NCBI GenBank assembly: GCA_016295455.1
Contig: JAEDLE010000014.1
Span: 1 to 38,272 of the forward strand
Origin: Bacteroidales bacterium
GTDB lineage: Bacteria; Bacteroidota; Bacteroidia; Bacteroidales; UBA932
Reading direction: 5' to 3'
DNA: 38,272 bases
The position numbers and the translations under genes were made by a program. The first letter of the stretch is position 1. Every line of letters starts with the position of its first letter. The notes under the pieces are model-generated. The model made no database searches. It had not been told where the DNA came from and saw only the letters and a program-made list of their open reading frames with translations. Of the stretch, positions 24,861 to 34,200 are shown piece after piece.

Positions 24861-25070
24861 ATGTAATATGTGATTGTATGCGTAATCCGCAAGGTAAAGA
24901 TGGGCAAAACATGGGATATGGGATATAACGTATCCGTCATACTGTTCTAAAACTGAAGCCAACATGCGTGATAAAACCAGCATTGGATTCAAAATTGAAC
25001 GGAAAAATGACTATATTGACAAAACCACGGAAACTGATGACCGATACACTGGAACTTTCAACCGAACGTT

Positions 25071-25487
25071 ATGGATTACAGGGAAGAACTTCAGAAAGCG
25101 CTTGAACGCGCCGGAGGGGGCCCGTCCGCATCGGACGGCGAATCCCTCGAAAGCTATTGGAACATTTGCTGCGGCTGTGTGCTTGCCGCCGAGCAGGATG
25201 AGGAAGAGAGGCGGAATCCCGGAGGAGACGCGTCTCTCGTAAGGACCTTTCTGGTATATGCCACCTGGCTCGAAGGTTATGACCATATGCTTGACCGCCT
25301 GTATATGGCGGCTTCGCGTATGTGTGACGCCGTCTCGGCCCCTACCCTCCGCCTGCAGCTGCTCAAGCTCTACAGACAGGTCCTGCTGCGCATGGAAGCC
25401 CGCTGCGGGCACGATCTCAACGGCGCAGACGAAGTCGAGCAGGAGATTTTCCTGCTCGAGCGGCAGCTCTCATGGGAGCCGCGGTGA
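25071..25487 (+). CDS. Hypothetical 138-aa cytoplasmic protein
   Basis: The frame MDYREELQKALERAG to the TGA at 25485-25487 gives a 138-aa protein with no signal peptide or membrane segment. It is predicted mostly helical (YATWLEGYDHMLDRLYMAASRMCDAV, LRLQLLKLYRQVLLRMEARCG) with several Cys (CCGC near residue 33, two later). I recognise no family. The case for a real gene is the sensible amino-acid make-up, the use of GC-rich codons as in its neighbours, and the tidy end two bases before the convergent DUF2147 stop. A clear promoter was not seen in the 210-base spacer from the GH9 start; TATATTGA at about 25012 is a weak candidate. Confidence 0.6.
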   Translation: MDYREELQKALERAGGGPSASDGESLESYWNICCGCVLAAEQDEEERRNPGGDASLVRTFLVYATWLEGYDHMLDRLYMAASRMCDAVSAPTLRLQLLKLYRQVLLRMEARCGHDLNGADEVEQEIFLLERQLSWEPR

Positions 25488-25489
25488 AT

Positions 25490-25981
25490 CTACAGCTTTT
25501 TCCAGCTTACCGTCTTGCCGATTCCGAGGACAGATCCCCTGATGAGGAGATTGCCTTCGGTGTCGAAGCGCGCCGTGGCGTTCGCCTTGATTCCGAACAC
25601 CGGATGATAGATCTGCGCGCTGTCCCAAATACCCTTGGCGGCATTGTACTTCATGCCCGAGAACAGCACTATCCTGTCTATCGGCACGTCCCTGAGGGAC
25701 TTGTCAGGGTTCTTCACGTCCGTCAGCACCTCCCCGGTCTTGGGGTCCAGCATGTTCTCCACCCAGAAGACCTTTCCGCTGTATGTGCCGTCCGCCTCGC
25801 GGCTTATCCTCACCTTGCAGCAGTTGCCCTCCTCATACACCAGATAATCACCGACTATACGGTCGGCTTCCGCCTCGGCATATCCAGTGAATATGGCGAC
25901 GGGCACTTCGTCTTTCATTCCGTATGTCGGGGTGCAGGATCTGCCCAGCAGTAGGGCTGTGATGATTGCGAGCGTGTTCAT
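25490..25981 (-). CDS. DUF2147 family secreted protein
   Basis: The 163-aa product starts with a short hydrophobic signal (MNTLAIITALLLGRSC), probably secreted; the Cys at 16 could even be a lipobox. The DUF2147 fold is visible in DRIVGDYLVYEEGNCCKVRI, GTYSGKVFWVENM, DVKNPDKSLRDVPIDRIVLF, KGIWDSAQIYHPVFG and GNLLIRGSVLGIGKTVSW. Members are beta-barrel proteins of the envelope with unproven roles. The start at 25981 was taken over one 82 codons upstream because the family begins with a signal peptide and the upstream part is low-complexity shadow sequence. The leader (25982-26053) carries 8-bp inverted ends (TTTGGTTC / GAACCAAA) around a GCCGC-ATT-GCGGC hairpin. Confidence 0.85.
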   Translation of the reverse strand: MNTLAIITALLLGRSCTPTYGMKDEVPVAIFTGYAEAEADRIVGDYLVYEEGNCCKVRISREADGTYSGKVFWVENMLDPKTGEVLTDVKNPDKSLRDVPIDRIVLFSGMKYNAAKGIWDSAQIYHPVFGIKANATARFDTEGNLLIRGSVLGIGKTVSWKKL

Positions 25982-26090
25982 TGTTCTCTCTTTTGGTTCG
26001 TCTGTATCAGCCGCATTGCGGCCGGGGTGGGTATACGCAAAAGATGAACCAAAGTCCGGGAGCGGGTATGAAAAACCGACCTTATGACAA

Positions 26091-26807
26091 TTAAAGACTC
26101 CTGTTGTTCTCAACAAGGGGGAAAAGACGGTCCACAAGCTTGCATTCGACGCTGCTGTCCAGAATCGAACGGAGATGGGTGGAACGGTGGCAGTCTGTAC
26201 CGATATGGTCGTACAGTCCCATGTCAAGAAACTTCAGGGCTTTCTTCTTCGCGGTTTCCCCATAGGAACCTACAACCGAAGCGAGGTTCAGCTGGAAAAG
26301 CACACCGCGCTCCTTCAGTTTGCGGTAATCGTTGATATCCATATAGACATACCGTTCCGGATGGGCAAGTACGGGAATGAAACCTTTCTGCTCCAGATCG
26401 GATAGGAATCCGTAAAGGCCCATCGGAGGGTTGTAATACGAAGTCTCAACCAATATCCTGCTTTCGTTGAAAGGCAGAAGCTTGTCTTTCTCGAGACGCT
26501 CGGAGAACAGCATGTCGATGTTGTGCTCGGCTGCAAGCCGGAGTTCGATGTTCCCTGAATATGCCGACTTGAGTTCCTCGAACCTGCGCTTCAGATCTTC
26601 GGGCTCATTGGGTATGTCCTCCATGATGTGCGGCGTCAGCCAAAGCCTTTCCACGCCCTGCTCTTCCATCAGGGACAGGATGGCGCGTGACTTTGCCATA
26701 TCCCTGGCACCGTCATCAACCCCGGGAAGCACGTGCGAGTGGCAGTCCACGAAACCCTTGAACAGTCCGGACTTGCCGAAAGTGGTCTTTCTGGAAAACC
26801 AGCCCAT
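26091..26807 (-). CDS. CpsB/YwqE-type PHP-domain tyrosine phosphatase
   Basis: The 238-aa protein has the PHP metal motifs FVDCHSHVLPGVDDGA (HxH and DD near residues 22-33), TPHI, AAEHNID, LAHPERY and a final GTDCHRS. This is the manganese-dependent phosphatase family that removes phosphate from bacterial tyrosine kinases and controls capsule or exopolysaccharide length. The gene begins six bases after the end of the Wzc-like kinase gene, which strongly supports the pairing. The N-terminal MGWFSRKTTFGKSGLF is basic, with no signal peptide, as expected for a cytoplasmic enzyme. Confidence 0.93.
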   Translation of the reverse strand: MGWFSRKTTFGKSGLFKGFVDCHSHVLPGVDDGARDMAKSRAILSLMEEQGVERLWLTPHIMEDIPNEPEDLKRRFEELKSAYSGNIELRLAAEHNIDMLFSERLEKDKLLPFNESRILVETSYYNPPMGLYGFLSDLEQKGFIPVLAHPERYVYMDINDYRKLKERGVLFQLNLASVVGSYGETAKKKALKFLDMGLYDHIGTDCHRSTHLRSILDSSVECKLVDRLFPLVENNRSL

Positions 26808-26813
26808 TGCCTA

Positions 26814-29270
26814 TCAAGATTCTTCGCTGGATCCGTATCCCGAACCATAGCCATAATGATAGCCATAGCGATAGCCGTACTTGCCTCCGCTCTTGCTGAA
26901 GTTCAGCATCAGGGCCATGTTCTTGAATCTGCCGGTATCGTAGTAGTTCTGGATCTGTGACAGCATATCGCGCTCCAGAAGACCGATGCGGATTATGAAG
27001 GCGGTGATATCTGCGTACTTCGCGATGATCGAAGTGTCGGCGACAAGTTCGACTGGTGCACAGTCAAGAATGATGACGTCATATTCCTGACGCATCTCAT
27101 TGAATATGGTTTCGAGTTTCCTGCTGTAGAGAAGCTCGGACGGGTTCGGAGGAAGAGCGCCTACCGGAAGCATCTGCAGACCGTCAGAGCCCTCGACTTC
27201 GATCACGGCCTTGCGCCAGTCATCCATCTTCCCGCTGAGTACCGTGCTGATACCCTTGGATGGTTTTCCGACTACCTTGCTGAGTGATGCACGCCTGAGG
27301 TCAAGGTCAACCAGCAGAGTCTTGCGTCCCTTGAGGACGTAGGTCGCTCCCAGGTTCAGGGCTACGAATGTCTTTCCGCTGTGAGGATTGCAGGAAGTGA
27401 CCATCATCAGCTTGTTGTTCTCGTCCATACCCATCATGAACTCGAGGTTGGACCTGACGACACGGAAGGCCTCGTTGATGATGTTCCTGTTATGCTTCTG
27501 CACCATAAGAGTAGGAGGCGCTGCGATATTGTCGAGGTTGACACGGCGGAAAGCTCCGGTGTCGGTAGTCTTGCCCATCTGAGGGATCTCTCCTACGAAA
27601 GGAATGCTCATCCATTCGAGGTCCTTGCGTCCGCGTACCCTGGTGTCAAGCATCTCCATCAGCACTATGCATCCGATAGGAAGTCCTAAACCGAGAATGA
27701 AAGCAAGAATCAGTATCTTAGGAGCCGAAGGCGAACTTGGAAGCATCGGTCCGGTAGGGTGCTTGATGATGCGGGTGTTGTCCGCGGTGAAAGCCTGGGA
27801 GAGCTCGTTCTCCTCGCGCTTCTGGAGCAGGAATATGTAGAGCGATTCCTTGACTTTCTGCTGGCGCTCGACGCTGAGCAGGTACTTTGCCTGACTTGGG
27901 TTGCTTGCAATGCGGGAAGTGTTCTGCTGCTCGCTGCTGCGGAAACTTTCAATCTGCGCGTTCAGCGAATTGATCTGATTGTCCACTGACACCAGTATGG
28001 CCTCACGCATGGCAGCGATGGAATTATCCAGGTCAATTACAAGCGGATTGCTTTCGGAACTGTTCAGCGCCAGGCTGTTACGCTCAAGAACCTTGCTGTT
28101 GTACTCGGAAATCTGCTTCTCGATCGAAGCTGCGTCTATTCCTGAATTTGCCGGCAGAAGCTGGAAATCTCCCCTGGATTCCTCGATGAATTCCTTGACA
28201 TAGCGGGCCATGTAGAGTTTGGTGTTTAGCTCCAGTATCTGTGCCTCGGCCTCGTTCGCCTGGTTCATATACAGGTTGCTCGCCGCCTGTATGTCCGGTA
28301 TGAGATGTTCTGACTTATATGAGGATATGTCTGAATCCACGTTGCCGAGTTCCTGCTCTATGACTGCAAGCCTTTCGTTGATGAACATGGAGGTCGCCAC
28401 TGCAACCTGGTTCTTGTCCAGCAGCCATTTCTCGTTGTTGACCGCGATGAGTGTACTCAGGAAATCGTCACCGCGTTCGATGGAAGGATCTTCGTACACC
28501 AACTCCAGGATGGTGGATTCCTTGCTGGCCATGTTCACCGACAGACGCTTCATGCAGGACTGGGTGCTTCTGTGTACACCGGCTCTAGAGACAAGTATCG
28601 GCTCCATTTCGTCGCTCTTGTGGTTCGGGGTCATCTGGACCATAAGCTTTCCCACAGGAGTCTCCAGCGTGTCATAGTAATGGCCTGTCACATTTCCCTG
28701 CACCTTCTTGCCCTTATGGACGAAGTTGTTGAGGGATATGCTTCCGTCCGTTTCCTCCGTGAGAAGGAAACCGGCCGTCTCATTTGCATCCAGATCGAAG
28801 AAATCTACCTTCACGGGCAGTGTCTTGCCGTAGAGGCTGGTGTGTCTGAGCCCGTGCTTGACGCTGTAGTTCATATCCAGGTGCAGCCTCTGGACCACAA
28901 TAGAGATGACATCAGGCGATTGTATGGAAATCAGTTCGTTATATACGTTCGTGTTGGACACGAACAGACCCATGTTCGAAAAGGCGTTGGCATCTGAACT
29001 CATCGAACTGCTGCCCTTCCTGTCATTTTTGATGAGAAGGGATGCCGACCTGGTATATTCAGGCTGGGTCCTCATCAGATAGAGGACTCCCAGTGTCACG
29101 CAGATTACCAATGAAATGGCTATCCATAGCCAATTCTTCAGACAGAGCGCAAGGATGTCCTGGAACTTGATGCTTTCTTCGTTTTCCCTGTTGGCTGCGG
29201 AGACATCCTGGTGCTGGCCTGCCATGCCCGGATTGTCTGAGCCGAAGTTCTGATTGCTGTATGGATTCAT
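26814..29270 (-). CDS. Wzc-type polysaccharide co-polymerase with BY tyrosine kinase domain
   Basis: The 818-aa inner-membrane protein has a Wzz domain with a first helix at about 48-67 (NWLWIAISLVICVTLGVLYL), a long coiled periplasmic part and a second helix at about 525-546 (ILILAFILGLGLPIGCIVLM). The cytoplasmic BY-kinase domain follows: Walker A in TSCNPHSGKTF (Lys633), Walker A' in LLVDLDLRR and Walker B in VIILDCAPV. The tail carries a Tyr cluster, YGYRYGYHYGYGSGYG, the autophosphorylation site of these kinases. It sets chain length and export of surface polysaccharide, and its oligomer is regulated by phosphorylation and by the phosphatase coded next. It lies 39 bases downstream of the Wza-like gene, in the order export protein, kinase, phosphatase. 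Confidence 0.94.
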   Translation of the reverse strand: MNPYSNQNFGSDNPGMAGQHQDVSAANRENEESIKFQDILALCLKNWLWIAISLVICVTLGVLYLMRTQPEYTRSASLLIKNDRKGSSSMSSDANAFSNMGLFVSNTNVYNELISIQSPDVISIVVQRLHLDMNYSVKHGLRHTSLYGKTLPVKVDFFDLDANETAGFLLTEETDGSISLNNFVHKGKKVQGNVTGHYYDTLETPVGKLMVQMTPNHKSDEMEPILVSRAGVHRSTQSCMKRLSVNMASKESTILELVYEDPSIERGDDFLSTLIAVNNEKWLLDKNQVAVATSMFINERLAVIEQELGNVDSDISSYKSEHLIPDIQAASNLYMNQANEAEAQILELNTKLYMARYVKEFIEESRGDFQLLPANSGIDAASIEKQISEYNSKVLERNSLALNSSESNPLVIDLDNSIAAMREAILVSVDNQINSLNAQIESFRSSEQQNTSRIASNPSQAKYLLSVERQQKVKESLYIFLLQKREENELSQAFTADNTRIIKHPTGPMLPSSPSAPKILILAFILGLGLPIGCIVLMEMLDTRVRGRKDLEWMSIPFVGEIPQMGKTTDTGAFRRVNLDNIAAPPTLMVQKHNRNIINEAFRVVRSNLEFMMGMDENNKLMMVTSCNPHSGKTFVALNLGATYVLKGRKTLLVDLDLRRASLSKVVGKPSKGISTVLSGKMDDWRKAVIEVEGSDGLQMLPVGALPPNPSELLYSRKLETIFNEMRQEYDVIILDCAPVELVADTSIIAKYADITAFIIRIGLLERDMLSQIQNYYDTGRFKNMALMLNFSKSGGKYGYRYGYHYGYGSGYGSSEES

Positions 29271-29309
29271 CTTCTATTGTATTCTACTGGAATGAGGAAA
29301 TGGTCCGTT

Positions 29310-30116
29310 TTAGCGGAGTACAACCATGAGTACCGACGTCACTGAAGTCAGGAGCGAGCCGAGCGAGAACCAGAAGGAAGTCGACCTGACGCTGTTTCCG
29401 TTCAGGGTTGACTGGAGAGTCCTGGTCTTGTTCGGTTCCACGTAGATGACATCACCCTGCTGCATATAGAAAACGGGAGATTTGAGAAGTGACTCTCCGT
29501 TGGTCAGGTCCACTTCATAAATGCGCTGCTTCCCGTCAGTCTCGCGGAGTACCTTGACATTCTCCCTTTCTCCGTATATGGTGAGGTCTCCAGCCATGGC
29601 GAGGACATCAAAAATCGTCGTCTGGTCCCTGTCGAGGGCATAACGTCCCTGCCTGGTCACTTCACCGAGAACGGAGACATAGTGGTTTCCGAATTCCACG
29701 GTGACCACCGGATCCTTGATGAGGTCGCGGCTGATGAGTTCGTCCTTGATGGTGTCGGCGATTTCCGAACGGGTCAATCCTTCTATGTGGACCTTGCCCA
29801 GAATAGGGAAGTCGATATATCCCTCAGGGTCCACGGTGTAGCAGGATACCTGCTGGGAGGTGCTCAGACTCTAAGACTGTGAGTAGCCTACCCTATGGGC
29901 AACGATAGGGAGATTGAAGAGGTCGGCGAGGAGCGGGTCCTTGCTGCTGACAACAATGGAAAGTTTGTCGTCAGGTCTTGCCCTGAGCATGGCTTTGTCC
30001 CCGGCCGAAGTTTCGAACGAGTCGTTCAGGTCCTGTATGTATGCTATGTTGGTCACGTTGCCGCAAGCGCATACGGCCACCACAACGGTCAGGAAGGATA
30101 CGATTTTCTTAAACAT
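29310..30116 (-). pseudogene. Wza-like polysaccharide export lipoprotein interrupted by an in-frame TAG
   Basis: A single reading frame from the ATG at 30116 (or 30122) to 29310 would code for about 268 aa, normal for Bacteroidales Wza-like proteins, but it contains TAG at 29871-29873. The first part has a lipoprotein signal (VVVAVCACGN) and NIAYIQDLND plus RPDDKLSIVVSSKDPLLADLFN, the start of the Poly_export domain. After the stop the frame reads SLSTSQQVSCYTVDPEGYIDFPILGKVHIEGLT, then the SLBB region (HYVSVLGEVTRQGRYAL, QQGDVIYVEPN) and a C-terminal helix. Both halves are intact and in one frame, so a single substitution explains the break. TAG is used as a normal stop by other genes here. 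Assembly error, true loss of function and readthrough are all possible. Confidence 0.9.
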
Positions 30117-30196
30117 TGTCATGTCAGTCAGTGTATGGATTACTGTTACGGAGCGTCTGTCAGCGTGGGAACACGCTCCATACATTTTTTATATAA
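30117..30196 (-). other. 5' leader of the export operon with two competing hairpins
   Basis: The predicted leader of about 80 bases contains GGAGCGT (30150-30156) with ACGCTCC (30173-30179), and also AGCGTG (30162-30167) with CACGCT (30172-30177). The second pairing uses bases needed by the first, so they exclude each other. This could be simple chance or a translation or attenuation control. No T run follows either stem. Confidence 0.3.
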
Positions 30197-30201
30197 GGTT
30201 A

Positions 30202-30209
30202 CAAAGTTA
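30202..30209 (-). promoter_or_regulatory. Promoter -7 element TAACTTTG for the export operon
   Basis: On the minus strand TAACTTTG matches TAnnTTTG exactly and lies 85 bases before the ATG at 30116. No -33 TTTG at normal spacing is seen. The stretch from 30117 to 30427 holds only this promoter, its leader, a GGGGTC-N4-GACCCC hairpin at 30258-30273 and the divergent pgeF promoter. Confidence 0.6.
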
Positions 30210-30339
30210 ATATAATTTGACTGAATTTCATTGTTTTTTGTTTTTTTCAGTCGTCTCGGGGTCTGGGGACCCCTCCGATTTAAGGCATGGCAGGGTATCT
30301 TTTTTGCCGTTTTCTTGACCGTTCGGAAGAAAAACTGAT

Positions 30340-30347
30340 TATCTTTA
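30340..30347 (+). promoter_or_regulatory. Likely -7 element TATCTTTA for pgeF
   Basis: TATCTTTA differs from TAnnTTTG only in the last base. TTGA at 30315-30318 lies 21 bases upstream, a good spacing for the -33 element. The leader to the ATG at 30428 would be about 75 bases. Confidence 0.5.
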
Positions 30348-30427
30348 CACCTGAAAAATATCACAGCAAAGTCATTTTGGACCTGAACAGCCTGAGACGG
30401 AGACAATTAATCGTAGGGAGAGACAGT

Positions 30428-31105
30428 ATGGAGCAAATAGCCTTGAAATATGACATGGGCCCCGGAGTGGAGGCCTTCTCCACGAGGAAGGAGTGCGGAC
30501 TGCCTTATCCCGTCCTACAGCCCCATCAGACCCATTCCACAAGGGTGGAGGTTATCGGCAGTCCTGACGTAAGCCGTGATGACCTTCAGGGAGTGGATGC
30601 CCTGGTGACGGACCTCAGGGGAGTGGCGATAGGCGTGAGGACTGCCGACTGTATTCCGGTTCTGCTGTATGATCCCGTAAAGAAAGTCATAGGCGCGGCA
30701 CACAGCGGCTGGAGAGGCACCATAAACCATATCTCCACCAAGGCGGTGCTCGAGATGGCACGCAGATGGGGAAGCCTTCCTTCCGATATCCGTGCGGTCA
30801 TAGGTCCGGGGATAGGTTTCGACAGTTTCCAGGTAGGGGAGGAAGTGGCCGTATATTTCAAGAAATCAGGCTTCCCCATTGACCGGATATGGTCATTCAG
30901 GGGGCCACGCGTGCCCGGGTCGATGGAGGGAGGACACCATATCGACCTGAAGGAGTGTATCCGTTTCACCCTTCTGAAATGCGGTCTGCTCGAGGCCAAC
31001 ATCAGTGTCTGCCCGGTTGATACCTTCATCGACGGCTCGTTCTATTCTGCCCGGCGCGAGGGGAAGCAGACAGGCAGGATCATAAATTCGATCAAACTCC
31101 TTTAG
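30428..31105 (+). CDS. pgeF: Peptidoglycan editing factor PgeF / YfiH-type multicopper-like purine nucleoside enzyme
   Basis: The 225-aa protein carries the three metal-binding motifs of the YfiH (DUF152, Cu-oxidase 4) family: PHQTHS (His36), RTADCIPVLL (Cys75) and AAHSGWRGT (His92). Family members hydrolyse L-Ser-containing muropeptide precursors (PgeF) or act on purine nucleosides, and were formerly called laccase domain proteins. The start at 30428 was chosen over an upstream codon at 30287 because the extra 47 residues lie in promoter-like AT-rich sequence. It is divergent from the export operon. It is a single gene, with a cell-wall or nucleoside role. Confidence 0.92.
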   Translation: MEQIALKYDMGPGVEAFSTRKECGLPYPVLQPHQTHSTRVEVIGSPDVSRDDLQGVDALVTDLRGVAIGVRTADCIPVLLYDPVKKVIGAAHSGWRGTINHISTKAVLEMARRWGSLPSDIRAVIGPGIGFDSFQVGEEVAVYFKKSGFPIDRIWSFRGPRVPGSMEGGHHIDLKECIRFTLLKCGLLEANISVCPVDTFIDGSFYSARREGKQTGRIINSIKLL

Positions 31106-31245
31106 GAGCCTGCAACTTTTCATATTTCTTAACCTTTTCTTCGTTTTTCATACTTCCGGAAGGATAGAAACTCAGTTTGATATCGGTAATTTCGCGGTCC
31201 GTATTTATTACGGGCCTGTTTATTCATTTGCTTCAAATTTCCGAT

Positions 31246-34200
31246 ATGAAAAATTTCACTTTCAAAATCCTGCAGGCTGTCGCAGCGATGCTGGTTTCAA
31301 TCACTTCAGTGGCACAGGTCACCACCTCTTCCATAAGCGGTAAGATTACCGATGACAAGGGCGTCCTTCCGGGCGTTGCCGTCCTGGCCGTGCACCAGCC
31401 TACGGGTTCCCGGTTCCATTCTGTGACCGACGCCAAGGGTTACTACCGTCTGAGCAACATAACGGCCGGAGGCCCTTACAAACTGACCGTATCCTGTCTC
31501 GGTTACACTGATATTGTTGTGACGGATGTCAATGTCGCACTTTCCGACAATGCCGTCCTTGATTTCATCATGCAGGAAGAATCCCTTACCCTTGACGCGG
31601 TGACCGTGTCGGCCGAAAGCAAGACATCCGGCATGCGTTCAGACCGTGCCGGAGCCCTCACTTCCCTGAACTCCCGGCAGATCATGAATGTTCCTACCGT
31701 AAGCCGCAGCATGAACGACCTGCTGAAGCAGACTCCTCAGGCATATGTGAGCGGCACCAGGACCTTTATCGGAGGCGGTTCCTACCGTGATTCCTATGTG
31801 ACCGTCGACGGCGCTGCGATGAACAACGCCTTCGGAATCGGTTCCAACCTTCCCGCAGGCGGTTCACCTATCTCCCTCGATGCCCTGGACCAGGTCGCCA
31901 TATCCATAACTCCTTTTGATGTGCGTCAGTCCGGTTTTACGGGAGGCGGAATCAACGCGACGACCAAGTCCGGGACCAACGAAGTGACCGGAACAGTATA
32001 CGGATACTTCCGCAATCAGGATATGCAGGGCTACAGGGTGGCCGGTTACGAACCGCTTGCCAAGACTGACTATCACTATCTCATGTATGGTGCCACAATC
32101 GGTGCACCGATAGTCAGGGACAGACTTTTCCTATTCCTCAACGTCGAGGCGGACCGGAGCATTTCTCCGGGGCCGACCCTCAAGCTCTCGGAACGTACGG
32201 TCGATGCCGACGGCAAGATAGTCGATTCGGGCAAGGTATTCACCGACGGCAATAACGGTTACTGCTATCCTTCGGCAGTCGTGATGGATGCCATTCAGGG
32301 CTATCTCCGCGACAATTACAACTATGATCCGGGCAACTGCACCGGTTATAGTTACAGGACACCGTCCCTGAAGTTCCTCGCCCGTCTTGACTGGAACATC
32401 AACAGTAACCACAAGTTCAACATCCGTTACAATATGGTGGACAGCAAGTACGGTTCCGCTCCTTCCACATCCCGCACGGGTCTCCCGGACTCATCATTCT
32501 CAAGTTCCAGCGCCACTTCGATGTATGCTCTCCATTTCGAGGGCGCGAGGTATTTCCAGGAACAGAACTTCTCATCGGTTGCAGCCGAACTAAACAGCCG
32601 TTTCCTTGACGGAGCCCTCAGCAACACCGTCAGGGTGTCATATTCGCATCAGTACGAGCCCCGTTCCGTCACAGGAGGTTACCTCCCGTCAGTCGACCTT
32701 GTCGTAAATGATGTCAACGGCGACGGCAAGAACCACATCTATACAACTTTCGGAACAGAGATCTTTTCTTATGGCAATCTCCGTGACGTCTCGACTGCCA
32801 TCGTTACCGATGAACTTACCTGCAGCGTGGGGATACACAGCATCCTCGGAGGTTTGCAGTTCGAATATGACAACACCAAGAACGGTTTCCAGCGTATGGG
32901 CGCAGGCGCCTATGTGTTCGAGTTTGCCGATGAGCAGGCCCTCTATGATGCGGTGAAGAACGGCACTCTCTTCGACAACCCGAGCCAATTCGCCATCACC
33001 CACGGCAACAACCCCGGTTTCTCTCAGGAATATCCCGGTTTCACTTTCGGACAGCTGTCACTGTATATGCAGGACAATATCAATCTGAGTGACAGGCTAA
33101 AGCTCACTGCGGGACTCCGTTTCGAGCTTCCGTTCTATCCTTCACTTGAGGAAAACCGCAATGAACGTGTGGAGCAGGCAAGCTTTGCTCCGACCGTGAA
33201 CAATCCTGAAGGCAAGTACAATACCGTTGACCTTCCTTCAGCCAGTCTCTCCGTGTCACCCAGAATCGGATTCAACTGGGATGTTCTCGGAAACCGCAGC
33301 ATAGTGCTCCGTGGTGGTACCGGCATTTTCGTGGGACGCATCCCGTTCGTTTGGATAGTCGCACAGGCGGGGGATGCAGGTGTGCTTCAGACCACGGTCA
33401 CCAGAACTGAAGACATCCCGGTCATAAGCAATGACCGCAACGCCATCCTCAGCCAGCTCTATCCGGGCGGATTCTCTCCCGTGGATGCGGGCCTGAACGT
33501 TAGAAGCATCACCCTGATGGACCCCAAACTGAAGAATCCTGCCTCCTGGAAGTCCTCCCTTGCGTTGGACTTCAATCTTCCGGGATCTGTAAAGGCTTCA
33601 CTCGAAAGCATATACAAGAGGGACTTGCACAGCGTTACCATCACTAACATAGGCCTGAAGTCTCCAACCCTCCTGGACGCGGTGCCGGACATCGCCGCCC
33701 GTCCGTACTGGAACAACGGCTATCATGACAGCCAGATAACTTCGGCATATCTCATCAACAACGTGAGCGGTTTCAGGGACAACGGGTACTACTGTTCCCT
33801 CACTGCCAGACTCGAGAAGAACTTCAGCCGGGGCCTTTCCGCAAGCGTATCCTACACTTACGCCCGTTCGAAGGTCATCATAGACGGTGTGGGTGACCAG
33901 CCGGGATCTGCCTGGAAGGCGCTTGTCAGCCAGCGCGGTACCAACAGCAGGGAACTCGGATATGCCGGCTACGTGATGCCTCACCGCATCGTGGCCAATG
34001 TGGCATATTCAAAGGATTACGGCAAGCATTCCGGTTCCCGGATTTCCCTGTCATACTATGGCGGTCCGGAAGGACGTGCAAACATCGACTATGTCAGGAA
34101 TGTCTATGGCGACGGCGCCTACAACTTCAGTCTTATCGATATACCTGCCTATGAGGATCTCTGCGGAACCGGAGGATGGGGTACCGGCGAATGGACTTTC

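Noticed and set aside
24964..25242. A 92-aa plus-strand ORF overlapping the 25071 gene
   Set aside because: It overlaps the better supported 138-aa frame, has a poor composition and ends inside that gene.
29871..29873. Recoding of TAG to an amino acid, as in some gut phages
   Set aside because: Several intact chromosomal genes in the window end in TAG at the expected family length, so TAG acts as a stop here.
31199..31213. CCGTA-TTTAT-TACGG hairpin upstream of the TonB-dependent receptor
   Set aside because: A five-base stem is likely to occur by chance in a leader and no other signal supports it.
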